DNA from: Variovorax boronicumulans | Lineage (GTDB): Bacteria; Pseudomonadota; Gammaproteobacteria; Burkholderiales; Burkholderiaceae_C | DNA length: 64,000 bases | Direction of reading: 5' to 3' | NCBI RefSeq assembly: GCF_029892485.1 | Contig: NZ_JARXVG010000002.1 | Coordinates: 434,001 to 498,000 of the forward strand | Shown: positions 26,368-34,956 of the stretch, in pieces | Layout: each line of letters opens with the position of its first letter | How positions within the stretch are numbered: position 1 is the first letter of the stretch | Program-made: the position numbers and the translations under genes | The notes under the pieces: model-generated | Databases searched by the model: none | Told to the model about the DNA's origin: nothing | The model's input: the letters and a program-made list of their open reading frames with translations, nothing else

Positions 26368-28122
26368 ATGCCCGACTCCCCCTTCGAACCCGACGACAAC
26401 GCCGACACCCCCAGCGCCGGCATGCGCAAGGGCCTGACCAGCTACGGCGACCGCGGCTTCTCGCTCTTCCTGCGCAAGGCCTTCATCAAGGGCGCGGGCT
26501 ACACCGATGCGGCGCTCGACCGCCCCGTGGTCGGCATCGCCAACACCGGCAGCGCCTACAACCCCTGCCACGGCAATGCGCCGCAGCTCATCGAGGCGGT
26601 CAAGCGCGGCGTGATGCTCGCGGGCGGCCTGCCGATGGACTTTCCGACGATCTCGGTGCACGAGAGCTTTGCAGCGCCCACCAGCATGTACCTGCGCAAC
26701 CTGATGTCGATGGACACCGAGGAGATGGTCCGCGCGCAGCCCATGGACGCGGTGGTGCTCATCGGCGGCTGCGACAAGACCGTGCCCGCGCAGCTGATGG
26801 GCGCGGCCTCGGCCGGGCTGCCGTCGATCCAGCTCATCACAGGCTCGATGCTCACCGGCAGTCACCGCGGCGAGCGCGTGGGCGCCTGCACCGACTGCCG
26901 CCGCTACTGGGGCAAGTACCGCGCGGGCGAGATCGACATCGAGGAAACCGCCGACGTCAACAACCAGCTCGTGGCCAGCGTAGGCACCTGTTCGGTGATG
27001 GGCACGGCCAGCACCATGGCCTGCATCGCCGAGGCGCTGGGCATGACGATGCCGGGCGGCGCATCGCCCCCGGCTGTGACGGCCGACCGCATCCGCATCG
27101 CCGAAGAGACCGGCGCGCAGGCGGTGCAGATCGCGCGCGACCGGCTCACCATCGACAAGGTGCTGACACCCGCCGCATTCGAGAACGCGATGCGCGTGCT
27201 GCTGGCCATCGGCGGCTCGACCAACGGCATCGTGCACCTGGCGGCCATCGCGGGACGCATGGGCCTGGACATCGACCTGCATGCCCTCGACCGCATGGGC
27301 CGCGAAACGCCGGTGCTGCTCGACCTGAAGCCCTCGGGCCAGCACTACATGGAAGACTTCCACGCCGCGGGCGGCATGGCGACGCTGCTGCGCGAACTCA
27401 GGCCGCTGCTGCACCTCGATGCGCTCACGGTCACCGGCCGCACGCTGGGCGAAGAAATCGAACGCGCCGGGCCGGGGTTCAAACAGGACGTGGTGCGGCC
27501 CGCGAGCCAGCCGATCTATCCGCAGGGCGGCATCGCGGTGCTGTGGGGCAACCTGGCGCCGGGCGGCGCGATCATCAAGCAGTCGGCCGCCGATGCGAAG
27601 CTCATGGAACACGAAGGCCGTGCCGTGGTCTTCGAGAATGCCGAAGACCTGGTGACGCGCATCGACAGCGACGCGCTCGACGTCACGGCCGATGACATCC
27701 TGGTGCTCAAGAACATCGGCCCCAAGGGCGCACCGGGCATGCCCGAGGCCGGCTACATCCCCATTCCGCGCAAGCTCGCGCGGGCGGGCGTGAAGGACAT
27801 TGTGCGCATCTCCGACGGCCGCATGAGCGGCACCGCCTTCGGCACCATCGTGCTGCACGTCACGCCGGAGTCGGCCATCGGCGGGCCGCTGGCCTATGTG
27901 CAGAGCGGCGACCGCATCCGCCTGAGCGTGGCGAACCGCGAAATCTCGCTGTTGGTATCGGACGAAGAACTCGCACGCCGTGCGAAGGAAACGGTGGTGG
28001 TCGAACCGACGGCCGACCGGGGCTACAAGAAGCTCTTCCTGCAGACGGTGATGCAGGCCGACAAGGGCGTGGACTTCGACTTCCTGCGGGCGCCGAACAC
28101 GGTCGGCAAGGTGCCCCGTTGA
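26368..28122 (+). CDS. IlvD/Edd dehydratase, sugar-acid (arabonate dehydratase-like) subfamily
   Basis: 584 residues. Fe-S cysteines: C67 (SAYNPCHGNAPQ), C135 (GGCDKTVPAQLMG) and C208 (VGTCSVMGTASTM). The insert GACTDCRRYWGKYRAGEIDI is characteristic of the pentonate/hexonate dehydratase branch rather than the branched-chain amino acid enzyme. These enzymes convert aldonic acids to 2-keto-3-deoxy acids. The ATG at 26368 is preferred; the longer frame to 26284 spans the promoter. The protein is clearly different from the IlvD/Edd protein at 505-2205. Confidence 0.9.
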   Translation: MPDSPFEPDDNADTPSAGMRKGLTSYGDRGFSLFLRKAFIKGAGYTDAALDRPVVGIANTGSAYNPCHGNAPQLIEAVKRGVMLAGGLPMDFPTISVHESFAAPTSMYLRNLMSMDTEEMVRAQPMDAVVLIGGCDKTVPAQLMGAASAGLPSIQLITGSMLTGSHRGERVGACTDCRRYWGKYRAGEIDIEETADVNNQLVASVGTCSVMGTASTMACIAEALGMTMPGGASPPAVTADRIRIAEETGAQAVQIARDRLTIDKVLTPAAFENAMRVLLAIGGSTNGIVHLAAIAGRMGLDIDLHALDRMGRETPVLLDLKPSGQHYMEDFHAAGGMATLLRELRPLLHLDALTVTGRTLGEEIERAGPGFKQDVVRPASQPIYPQGGIAVLWGNLAPGGAIIKQSAADAKLMEHEGRAVVFENAEDLVTRIDSDALDVTADDILVLKNIGPKGAPGMPEAGYIPIPRKLARAGVKDIVRISDGRMSGTAFGTIVLHVTPESAIGGPLAYVQSGDRIRLSVANREISLLVSDEELARRAKETVVVEPTADRGYKKLFLQTVMQADKGVDFDFLRAPNTVGKVPR

Positions 28123-28137
28123 AGCGGACGGGCCCGG

Positions 28138-28734
28138 CTACAGGAAAGGCGTGACGTTGCGCATCGCGCGCTCGACGTAGTCTTCCTTTTCGCCAACGGG
28201 TGCCACGTAGTGCATCGCGCTGCGGGCCTCTTCCGCACCCACCAGCCGGGCGATCACCCACGCCGCGAGGTACTGCGAGGCCAGGCAGCCGCCCGCCGTC
28301 GCCACGTTGCCGTTCGCAACGAAGGGCTGGTTCAGCACCTCGACACCGGCGGCCTCGACCCACGGCTTCGTCGTCAGGTCCGTGCACGCCGGAACGCCCT
28401 GCAGCAGCCCGAGCTTCGCCAGGACCAGCGCACCCGAACACTGCGCGCCCAGCAGCTGCCGTGAAGGGTCGAACTGCAGCTGCGCCATCAAGCCCGCATC
28501 GGCGACCACTTCGCGCGTCTGCATGCCGCTGCCGACGATGACCGCATCGGCCTCGCCCGCTTCGCGCAGCGACGCCTGCGCCTCGAGCACCACGCCGTTC
28601 ATCGACCACACGCGCGCGGTCGGGCTCGCGATCGACACCCGCCAGCCCGGCGTCTTGATGCGGTTGAGGATGCCGAGCGCGATGAGCGAGTCGAGCTCGT
28701 TGAAGCCTTCGAAGGTGAGGATGGCGATGTGCAT
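28138..28734 (-). CDS. DJ-1/PfpI family protein
   Basis: 198 residues, complete. The nucleophile elbow is LLGAQCSGALVLAKLG with C99; the N-terminal AILTFEGFNELDS matches the class-I amidotransferase-like DJ-1/PfpI fold. Members include chaperones, deglycases and isonitrile hydratases; none can be selected here. It is divergent from a MocR-type regulator with 63 bases between, a common regulator/target arrangement. Confidence 0.88.
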   Translation of the reverse strand: MHIAILTFEGFNELDSLIALGILNRIKTPGWRVSIASPTARVWSMNGVVLEAQASLREAGEADAVIVGSGMQTREVVADAGLMAQLQFDPSRQLLGAQCSGALVLAKLGLLQGVPACTDLTTKPWVEAAGVEVLNQPFVANGNVATAGGCLASQYLAAWVIARLVGAEEARSAMHYVAPVGEKEDYVERAMRNVTPFL

Positions 28735-28797
28735 GGTGCCGGATGGTAGGCACGACGATCAATACAATCAAAAAAATTGTCATGGATACATTGCAGC

Positions 28798-30132
28798 ATG
28801 GCCCCAGCCCGGTACAAGCAGTTGGTCGATGCCTTCGCCGCACAGATTCGAGAGGGCAGCCTGCCGCCGGGCACGCGCCTGCCGACGCTGCGCAAGCTCG
28901 CGGCTCAACAGGGCCTGGCGCTGGTCACCGCCAGTCGCGTCTATGCGGAACTGCAGGCCATGGGGCTGGTCAGCGGCGAAACCGGGCGCGGCACCTTCGT
29001 GCGGGAGAGCCTGCTCCCCCGGGGCCTGGGCATCGACCAGCATGCCGCGGCGTCGGGCATGGTGGACCTGAACTTCAACTATCCGTCGCTGCCGGGTCAG
29101 ACCGAGATGCTGCGCGCGGGCCTGCGCCAGCTCGCCGCCTCCGGTGACCTGGAGGCGCTGCTGCGCTACCAGCCGCACGGCGGCCGTCCGCATGAGCGCG
29201 CGATCGTGGCCGGTCATCTCGCATCGCGCGGCCTGGCCGTGAACGCGGACCAGGTGATGCTCGTGAGCGGCGCCCAGCACGGGCTGGCGACGACCGTCAT
29301 GGCGCTGCTGCAACCGGGCGACGTGGTCGCGACCGATGCGCTGACCTATCCGGGCTTCAAGGTGCTGGCCGAAGCGCACCGCCTGGAACTGGCGCCGATT
29401 CCCGCGGCCGGGCACGGCCCCGACCTCGATGCGCTGGAGCGACTGTGCAAGAGCCGGCGGGTGCGCGCCATCTATGCGATGCCCACGCTGCACAACCCGC
29501 TCGGCTGGGTGATGAGCGCGAGCCGGCGGCGGCAACTGGTGGCGATTGCCCGGCGGCACGGGCTGCTCATCATCGAAGACGCGGCCTACGCCTTCCTCGC
29601 CGAGGACGCGCCCGCACCGCTGGCCGCGATGGCGCCGGAGTCGACGGTCTATGTCTCGGGAATTTCCAAGAGCATCGCGACCGGGCTGCGCGTCGGCTTC
29701 GTCGCCGCGCCCGCCGAATGGGTGCCCCGGATCGAGCGGGCAATCCGCGCCACCACCTGGAACACGCCCAGCGTGATGACGGCCATCGCCTGCGGCTGGC
29801 TCGAAGACGGCACCGTCACCCGCCTCGAAGCGGAGAAGCGCCGGGACGCGGCCGCGCGGCAGGCGATGGCCGCGGGCGTCTTCGCGGGCATGCGGTGCAT
29901 TCGCCATCCCTCGTCCTATTTCGTCTGGCTGCCGCTGGCGGAAGAGGTTCGTGCCGACCAGGTGGCCCAGGCGCTCATGCAGGACCGCATTTCGGTATCG
30001 ACGGCCGAACCCTTTGCGACATCCGCCCAGGTGCCGCATGCGATTCGCCTGGCACTGGGATCGGTCGGGCCGGACATGCTGCGCGATGCGCTGGTGCGGG
30101 TCAGGCGGACGATCGACGCGTACACTTTTTGA
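28798..30132 (+). CDS. MocR-type regulator (GntR helix-turn-helix plus aminotransferase domain)
   Basis: 444 residues. GntR-type winged helix in residues 1-75 (LVDAFAAQIREGSLPPGTRL, RVYAELQAMGLVSGETGRGT), then a class I/II aminotransferase fold with the PLP lysine in VSGISKSIATGLRVG. The start at ATG 28798 is chosen over TTG 28777. MocR proteins use bound PLP and an amino compound as effector to control PLP or amino-acid genes. The likely target is the divergent DJ-1/PfpI gene. Confidence 0.9.
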   Translation: MAPARYKQLVDAFAAQIREGSLPPGTRLPTLRKLAAQQGLALVTASRVYAELQAMGLVSGETGRGTFVRESLLPRGLGIDQHAAASGMVDLNFNYPSLPGQTEMLRAGLRQLAASGDLEALLRYQPHGGRPHERAIVAGHLASRGLAVNADQVMLVSGAQHGLATTVMALLQPGDVVATDALTYPGFKVLAEAHRLELAPIPAAGHGPDLDALERLCKSRRVRAIYAMPTLHNPLGWVMSASRRRQLVAIARRHGLLIIEDAAYAFLAEDAPAPLAAMAPESTVYVSGISKSIATGLRVGFVAAPAEWVPRIERAIRATTWNTPSVMTAIACGWLEDGTVTRLEAEKRRDAAARQAMAAGVFAGMRCIRHPSSYFVWLPLAEEVRADQVAQALMQDRISVSTAEPFATSAQVPHAIRLALGSVGPDMLRDALVRVRRTIDAYTF

Positions 30133-30208
30133 GGCGGTCACAGTTGCGTCACCGGGCAGCACTAGCATCCGCCGGGTTTTCGTCGCTTCCAAACCATCGA
30201 TCACCACC

Positions 30209-30289
30209 ATGACCACCAACGCGCCTTCCCGTCAGCTGCGCGCGGCTGACGTCACCTTCGATGGTCGTCAGAAGGAAACCGGCCGCTGA
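30209..30289 (+). CDS. Possible 26-residue peptide upstream of hemolysin III gene
   Basis: ATG-started frame of 26 codons (MTTNAPSRQLRAADV...KETGR), hydrophilic, ending 22 bases before the hemolysin III start. There is no clear ribosome-binding site. It could be a leader peptide or chance; nothing in it resembles a family I know. Confidence 0.2.
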   Translation: MTTNAPSRQLRAADVTFDGRQKETGR

Positions 30290-30311
30290 GCCGGGGCCGC
30301 AGGGGGCACGC

Positions 30312-30935
30312 ATGTACCCGGGCGAACGACTCAACGGATACAGCCACCTGCTCGGGCTGGTGCTCGCGCTGCCCGCGGCCGCGCTGCTGCTCGCCAAGAC
30401 CGTGCCCACCGGCGACCCCGCGCGCATCGCGGGGGCGCTGGTGTTCTCGCTCTCGGCCGTGGCGCTGTATGCGGCATCGACCTTGTTCCACAGCACCCGC
30501 GGCCGCCTCAAGCGCGTGTGGGAGCAGGCCGACCACTGCGCTATCTACCTGTTGATCGCCGGCACCTACACACCCTTTGCGCTCGTCACGCTGCAGGGCT
30601 TCTGGGGCTGGCTGCTGCTGGCCACGATCTGGGGCGCGGCGTTCTACGGCATCTGGCGCGAGCTGCAGCCGCCCAAATCCGATGCACCGCAGAAACCGCC
30701 GCTCGCGCTCTACATCGGCATGGGCTGGCTCGGCGTGCTGGCCGCCGTGCCGCTGGCAGCGCGGCTCGAAAGCGGCGGGCTCGCGTGGCTGCTGATCGGC
30801 GGCGTGCTGTACACCGCCGGCACCGTGTTCTATCGCAACCGCTTCGGCCTGCGGCATGCGCACGGGGCATGGCACCTGTTCGTGCTGGCGGGGACGGCGA
30901 GCCACTATGTGGCTGTGGGGTGGTTCGTGCTGTAA
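30312..30935 (+). CDS. Hemolysin III / PAQR family membrane protein
   Basis: 207 residues from ATG 30312 (MYPGERLNGYSHLLG, the usual N-terminus). Seven predicted transmembrane helices. The conserved PAQR metal-site motifs are STLFHST after helix 2 and HAHGAWHLFVLAGTASHY near the C-terminus. Homologues are called YqfA or hemolysin III and are thought to be membrane hydrolases or lipid-homeostasis factors; haemolysis itself is doubtful. Confidence 0.92.
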   Translation: MYPGERLNGYSHLLGLVLALPAAALLLAKTVPTGDPARIAGALVFSLSAVALYAASTLFHSTRGRLKRVWEQADHCAIYLLIAGTYTPFALVTLQGFWGWLLLATIWGAAFYGIWRELQPPKSDAPQKPPLALYIGMGWLGVLAAVPLAARLESGGLAWLLIGGVLYTAGTVFYRNRFGLRHAHGAWHLFVLAGTASHYVAVGWFVL

Positions 30936-30956
30936 CGGTTGACGCCGAGCGCAACC

Positions 30957-31946
30957 TCAGAGCGGAACGATCTTCGCGCTCTTCATCATCCGCTCCGTGA
31001 GTTCGATCTCGCTCGAAAAAGCCTGCACATAGGCCTCGGGCGTCGAGGGGCTGACCTCGCTGCCCAGTTCCGTCAAGGCCGCGATCACAGAGGGCTGCTT
31101 CACCACGCGGCCGAACACCTCGTAGATGCGCGCGGCGATCGCATCCGGCGTGCCGGCGGGCAGCGACAACCCACCCCACGAAGTGAGTTCCACGCCGCGC
31201 AACCCCTGTTCGGCCAGGGTCGGCAGCTGGGGCAGCATGGCATTGCGCCTCGAACCTGCGACGCCCAGCGCCTTGAGCTTGGAAGCCTGCACGTGCGGGT
31301 AGGCCACGGAGAAGATCGGCATGCCGAAGCTCACCTGCTGCCCGAGCAACGCATTCACCAGCTCCGAGGCGCCCTTGTAGGGCACATGCGTGGCCTGGAT
31401 GCCCGCGGCATTCAGGAACAGCTCCACGCCCAGGTGCGAGGGCGTGCCCACACCGCCCGATGCGTAGTCCAGTTTCCCGGGCTGGGCCCGGGCGCGCGCG
31501 ATGAGGTCCTGCAGGCTGCCGATGCCCGACGCGCTGTTGACCACCAGCAGCACGTCGGAATTGGTCAAACGCATGACGTGGCGGAAGTCCTTCAGCGCGT
31601 CGTACCCTGGGGTCTGGTACATGCGCATGTTGGCGGCCATCGGCGCGGCCGAATAGATCCAGGTGTAGCCGTCGGGCGCGGCGCGCGCGACCTGGCGTGC
31701 GCCGATGTTGCCCGCGGCGCCGCCCCGGTTCTCGATGATGATCGGCTGCCCCAGCAAGGGCCCCGCCGCCTCCGCGAAGATGCGCGCGCCGTTGTCCGGC
31801 CCCGTGCCGGGCAGGTAGGGCACGACCCACTTGATGGGACGTGTCGGCCGCCAGGCATCGGCGGCCCTGACGCTCCCGAGCGCGGGCAGCAGCGCCGAGG
31901 CTGCGATGGCGCGGCACAGTGCGCGTCGGTTCTGACTGGGGTTCAT
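30957..31946 (-). CDS. Bug/TctC family periplasmic binding protein
   Basis: 329 residues with a signal sequence (CRAIAASALLPALGSVRAAD) and the family patterns IKWVVPYLPGTGPDNGARI and THVPYKGASELVNALLGQ. It is the last gene of the run LysR, acyl-CoA ligase, acyl-CoA dehydrogenase, Bug. In such operons the Bug protein presumably captures the carboxylic acid that the ligase then activates (inference). It lies 35 bases after the dehydrogenase. Confidence 0.93.
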   Translation of the reverse strand: MNPSQNRRALCRAIAASALLPALGSVRAADAWRPTRPIKWVVPYLPGTGPDNGARIFAEAAGPLLGQPIIIENRGGAAGNIGARQVARAAPDGYTWIYSAAPMAANMRMYQTPGYDALKDFRHVMRLTNSDVLLVVNSASGIGSLQDLIARARAQPGKLDYASGGVGTPSHLGVELFLNAAGIQATHVPYKGASELVNALLGQQVSFGMPIFSVAYPHVQASKLKALGVAGSRRNAMLPQLPTLAEQGLRGVELTSWGGLSLPAGTPDAIAARIYEVFGRVVKQPSVIAALTELGSEVSPSTPEAYVQAFSSEIELTERMMKSAKIVPL

Positions 31947-31981
31947 CGGTTGTCTCCTGATTCTTTTTGGTGAGGCAGCCG

Positions 31982-33223
31982 CTACTGCGCGGCTTCGCCG
32001 ATCAACTCGCGCGCGATGATGTTCTTCTGGATCTCGCTGGTGCCCGTGAGCACCCGGTACATGCGCAGCATGCGAAACAGGAACTCCACGCGCCGCCCCT
32101 GCACGATGCCTTCGCCGCCATGGATCTGCACCGCCGAGTCGGCCACGCGAAAGGCCGCCTCGGAGCAGAACAGCTTGGCCATCGCCGCTTCGGCGCGCGG
32201 ATCGCCGCCGGCATCGATCTGGCGGGCGGTGCAGATCATCAGCGCCCGTGCCGCCGCCAGCTGCGTCGCCATGTCCGCGAGCATGTGCTGGATGGCCTGG
32301 AATGCCGCGATCGGCCGGCCGAACTGCCGGCGGCTGCGGGCATGGTCGCGCGCATCCCTGAGCGCCACCGTGGCCAGCCCCACCATGGCGGGGCAATGCA
32401 GCAGGCGGTTGACCGTGATGCGGCCCAGCGCCAGCGCCAGGCCCTTGCCGCGCTCGCCGATCATGTTCGCGGCCGGCACGCGGCAGTCGCTCAGCACGAT
32501 GTCGCCGGTGGTGGACTGGCCGGCCATGGTCTTGTAGCCGGTCTGGACTTCCACGCCCGGCTGGTCCAGCTCGACGAAGAAGGCCGTCACCTCGCGCCGG
32601 TCCGGATCCTCCGAGGTGGAGGCCATGAGCACCGCCATGTCGGCGAAGGGCGAACCCGAGATGAAGCGCTTGCGCCCGTTCAGCACGTAGTGGTCGCCGT
32701 CCAGGCGCGCCCGGGTCTGCACGGCTCCGGCGTCGGAGCCGGCCTCGGCCTCGGTGAGCGCGAAGCAGATCGCCTTCTCGGCCTGCGCCACGGGCTGGAT
32801 GAACTGCCGCATCTGCATCGGCGTGGCAACGCGCGCCAGCGCACCCACGCGCGGCGGGCCGCTCAGCTCGCCGAACACGTGTGGCGCGAGCGGCGAGCCG
32901 CTGGCATAGATCGACTCCTTGACCAGCACATGATCGAGCAGCGACAGCCCCAGTCCGCCCATCTGCACGGGCAGCGTCATGCCGTAGAAGCCGAGCGCGT
33001 GCGAGCGCTGCCAGACGTGGCGCAGCGTCTGCCGGTCGGGGCCGTTCTCATGATCGAGTCCCTTGTCTCGCACCAGCGCGGCCAGCTCGCCGTGCAGGAA
33101 ATCGCCGATGCGCGCGATGAGCTCGGCGGCGCGCTCCGAGCCTTCGAATGGCCCGCCGAAGAGCGGTGCCTGCCGGTCGGAAGGCGGCGTCGCCGCGATG
33201 CCGGGGTGAGTGGGTGTGTCCAT
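31982..33223 (-). CDS. Acyl-CoA dehydrogenase
   Basis: 413 residues. FAD-enzyme signatures: ICFALTEAEAGSDAGAVQTR, the middle-domain GDHYVLNGRKRFISG, the C-terminal RRQFGRPIAAFQAIQHMLADM and VLTGTSEIQKNIIARELIG. The start at 33223 (MDTPTHPG) replaces longer frames that read into the ligase gene. It should introduce an alpha,beta double bond in the CoA ester made by the upstream ligase, in the cytoplasm. Chain length and branching preference cannot be told. Confidence 0.93.
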   Translation of the reverse strand: MDTPTHPGIAATPPSDRQAPLFGGPFEGSERAAELIARIGDFLHGELAALVRDKGLDHENGPDRQTLRHVWQRSHALGFYGMTLPVQMGGLGLSLLDHVLVKESIYASGSPLAPHVFGELSGPPRVGALARVATPMQMRQFIQPVAQAEKAICFALTEAEAGSDAGAVQTRARLDGDHYVLNGRKRFISGSPFADMAVLMASTSEDPDRREVTAFFVELDQPGVEVQTGYKTMAGQSTTGDIVLSDCRVPAANMIGERGKGLALALGRITVNRLLHCPAMVGLATVALRDARDHARSRRQFGRPIAAFQAIQHMLADMATQLAAARALMICTARQIDAGGDPRAEAAMAKLFCSEAAFRVADSAVQIHGGEGIVQGRRVEFLFRMLRMYRVLTGTSEIQKNIIARELIGEAAQ

Positions 33224-33248
33224 GGTCTCTGTGTCCTTCTTCGTGCTG

Positions 33249-34820
33249 TCAGTTGACGCGGCGGGCATGCCCGGCCCAGTACGGCGTCTGGATCGCCTTG
33301 CGCGCGATCTTTCCGTTGGCGTTCTTCTGCAGCGCCGCGACGAACTCGATGCGGCGCGGCCGCTTGAACCCCGCGAGCCGCGCGGCGCAGAACTCATCGA
33401 GCGCTGCCAGGTCGGGCGCAACGCCGGGCTTGAGCACGATGTGCGCGGCCACGGCCTCGCCCCATTTCTCGTCGGGCACGCTGAAGACGCAGGCCTCGTC
33501 CACGGCCGCATGCTGGTACAGCACCGCCTCGACCTCAGAGGGGTAGACGTTGAAGCCGCCGCTGATGACCATGTCCTTCTTGCGGTCGACGATGTAGATG
33601 TAGCCCTCGTCGTCGGCGCGCGCGAGGTCGCCGGTGTGATAGCGGCCGTTCTTCAGGACCTCGGCCGTGAGCTCGGGTGCGCGCCAGTAGCCGGCGAACA
33701 CGTCGGGGCCGCTGACCACGATCTCGCCGATCTCGCCCGGCGCGACGGCCTGGCCCTCGTCGTCGACGATCTCGACCAGCGACTCCAGGAATGGCCGGCC
33801 GCAGGATGCCAGGCGCTCCGGCATGGCGGCGCGCGCGAAGAGGTGGTCCTCGACGCTGAGGCCGCAGACGCCCGAGGTGGTCTCGCCCGCGCCGTAGCCC
33901 TGCGACAGCACGGGGCCGAACACGTCCATGGCCTGCATGATGCGGGCCGGCGCCATCGGCGCCGCGCCGTAGCCGAGCCGTTGCAGGTCGGGCAGCGGGC
34001 GGTAGCGGCCCTGCAACTCGGCCAGCAGCATGTTGATCATGGTGGGCACCATGAAGGTGTGGGTCACGCGTTCCGTCTTCATCTCCTGCAGGAAACGCGC
34101 GGGCTCGAAGCCGGCGAACAGGCGGACCGTCGCGCCGCTGCACAGCGCCGGCACGAGCTGCATGCCGGATGCATGCGTGATCGGGCCGACCAGCCCCAGC
34201 AGGTCGCCCGGACGCAGGCCGTCGCTGCGCATGAGGAACTTGCGCAGCTGCGCCAGCCGGTTGCCGAAGGTCTGCATGGCGGCCTTCAGGACGCCGCTCG
34301 AGCCCGAGGTGTAGTGCAGCACCGCCAGTTCGTCGGCATGCACACGCGCAGCCACGAAACTGTCGCTCGCTCGCGCCAGCTGGCCTTCGTAGGAAGCGGG
34401 TGCGCCCTCGGGTGCGTCCAGCAGCAAGAGGCGCGGCGCCTGGCCCTTCAGCAGCGGCAGGAAGACCTCCGCGCGGGCGGCGGTGGTGACGATCAGCGAG
34501 GCTTCGCTGTTGGCGATGACCTCTGCCACCTCGACCGGCGCCAGCCGCGCATTGATCGGCGCCTTCACCAGCGCCGCCTTGTAGCAGGCCAGCTCCAGTT
34601 CGACGATCTCGATGCTGTTGGGCAGGTACACGCCGACGCGGTCGCCGCGCGCGAGCCCCAGCCCGCACAGCACGTTGGCCAGGCGGCTGGAACGCTGGTC
34701 CAGCTGCGCGTAGGTGATGGAACGCGAGGGGCTCGCGATGGCGATGCGCCCGGCATGGAAGCGGGCCGCACGGGATACGAGGCCGCCGACGTTGGCGACC
34801 TCCGAAGGTGCTTGGGGCAA
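33249..34820 (-). CDS. Acyl-CoA / fatty-acid-CoA ligase (AMP-binding)
   Basis: 523 residues from a TTG start at 34820, chosen because a strong AAAGGAGA site precedes it by the right distance; GTG 34850 lacks one. ANL-superfamily motifs: YTSGSSGVLKAAM (phosphate loop), GYGAGETT, YHTGDLARADDEGYIYIVDR and the catalytic lysine in NANGKIARK. It activates a carboxylic acid to its CoA thioester via an acyl-adenylate. It is followed by acyl-CoA dehydrogenase and a Bug protein and preceded by a LysR gene on the same strand. Confidence 0.93.
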   Translation of the reverse strand: MPQAPSEVANVGGLVSRAARFHAGRIAIASPSRSITYAQLDQRSSRLANVLCGLGLARGDRVGVYLPNSIEIVELELACYKAALVKAPINARLAPVEVAEVIANSEASLIVTTAARAEVFLPLLKGQAPRLLLLDAPEGAPASYEGQLARASDSFVAARVHADELAVLHYTSGSSGVLKAAMQTFGNRLAQLRKFLMRSDGLRPGDLLGLVGPITHASGMQLVPALCSGATVRLFAGFEPARFLQEMKTERVTHTFMVPTMINMLLAELQGRYRPLPDLQRLGYGAAPMAPARIMQAMDVFGPVLSQGYGAGETTSGVCGLSVEDHLFARAAMPERLASCGRPFLESLVEIVDDEGQAVAPGEIGEIVVSGPDVFAGYWRAPELTAEVLKNGRYHTGDLARADDEGYIYIVDRKKDMVISGGFNVYPSEVEAVLYQHAAVDEACVFSVPDEKWGEAVAAHIVLKPGVAPDLAALDEFCAARLAGFKRPRRIEFVAALQKNANGKIARKAIQTPYWAGHARRVN

Positions 34821-34956
34821 GTTGTCTCCTTTGCGCTCGTGCCGATGCACGGCTGGGGAGAACTGTCGCAGGCGACGGCGCCGGACAACAAATACCGATT
34901 AGTGATGCACGGCCATCAAAAATGATGATGGCCGTGCCGGCCGATCGTGCCCGGCG

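Noticed and set aside
30957..32396. Extended frame of the Bug protein reaching into the dehydrogenase gene
   Set aside because: The extra N-terminus is low-complexity and the signal peptide appears only from the ATG at 31946.
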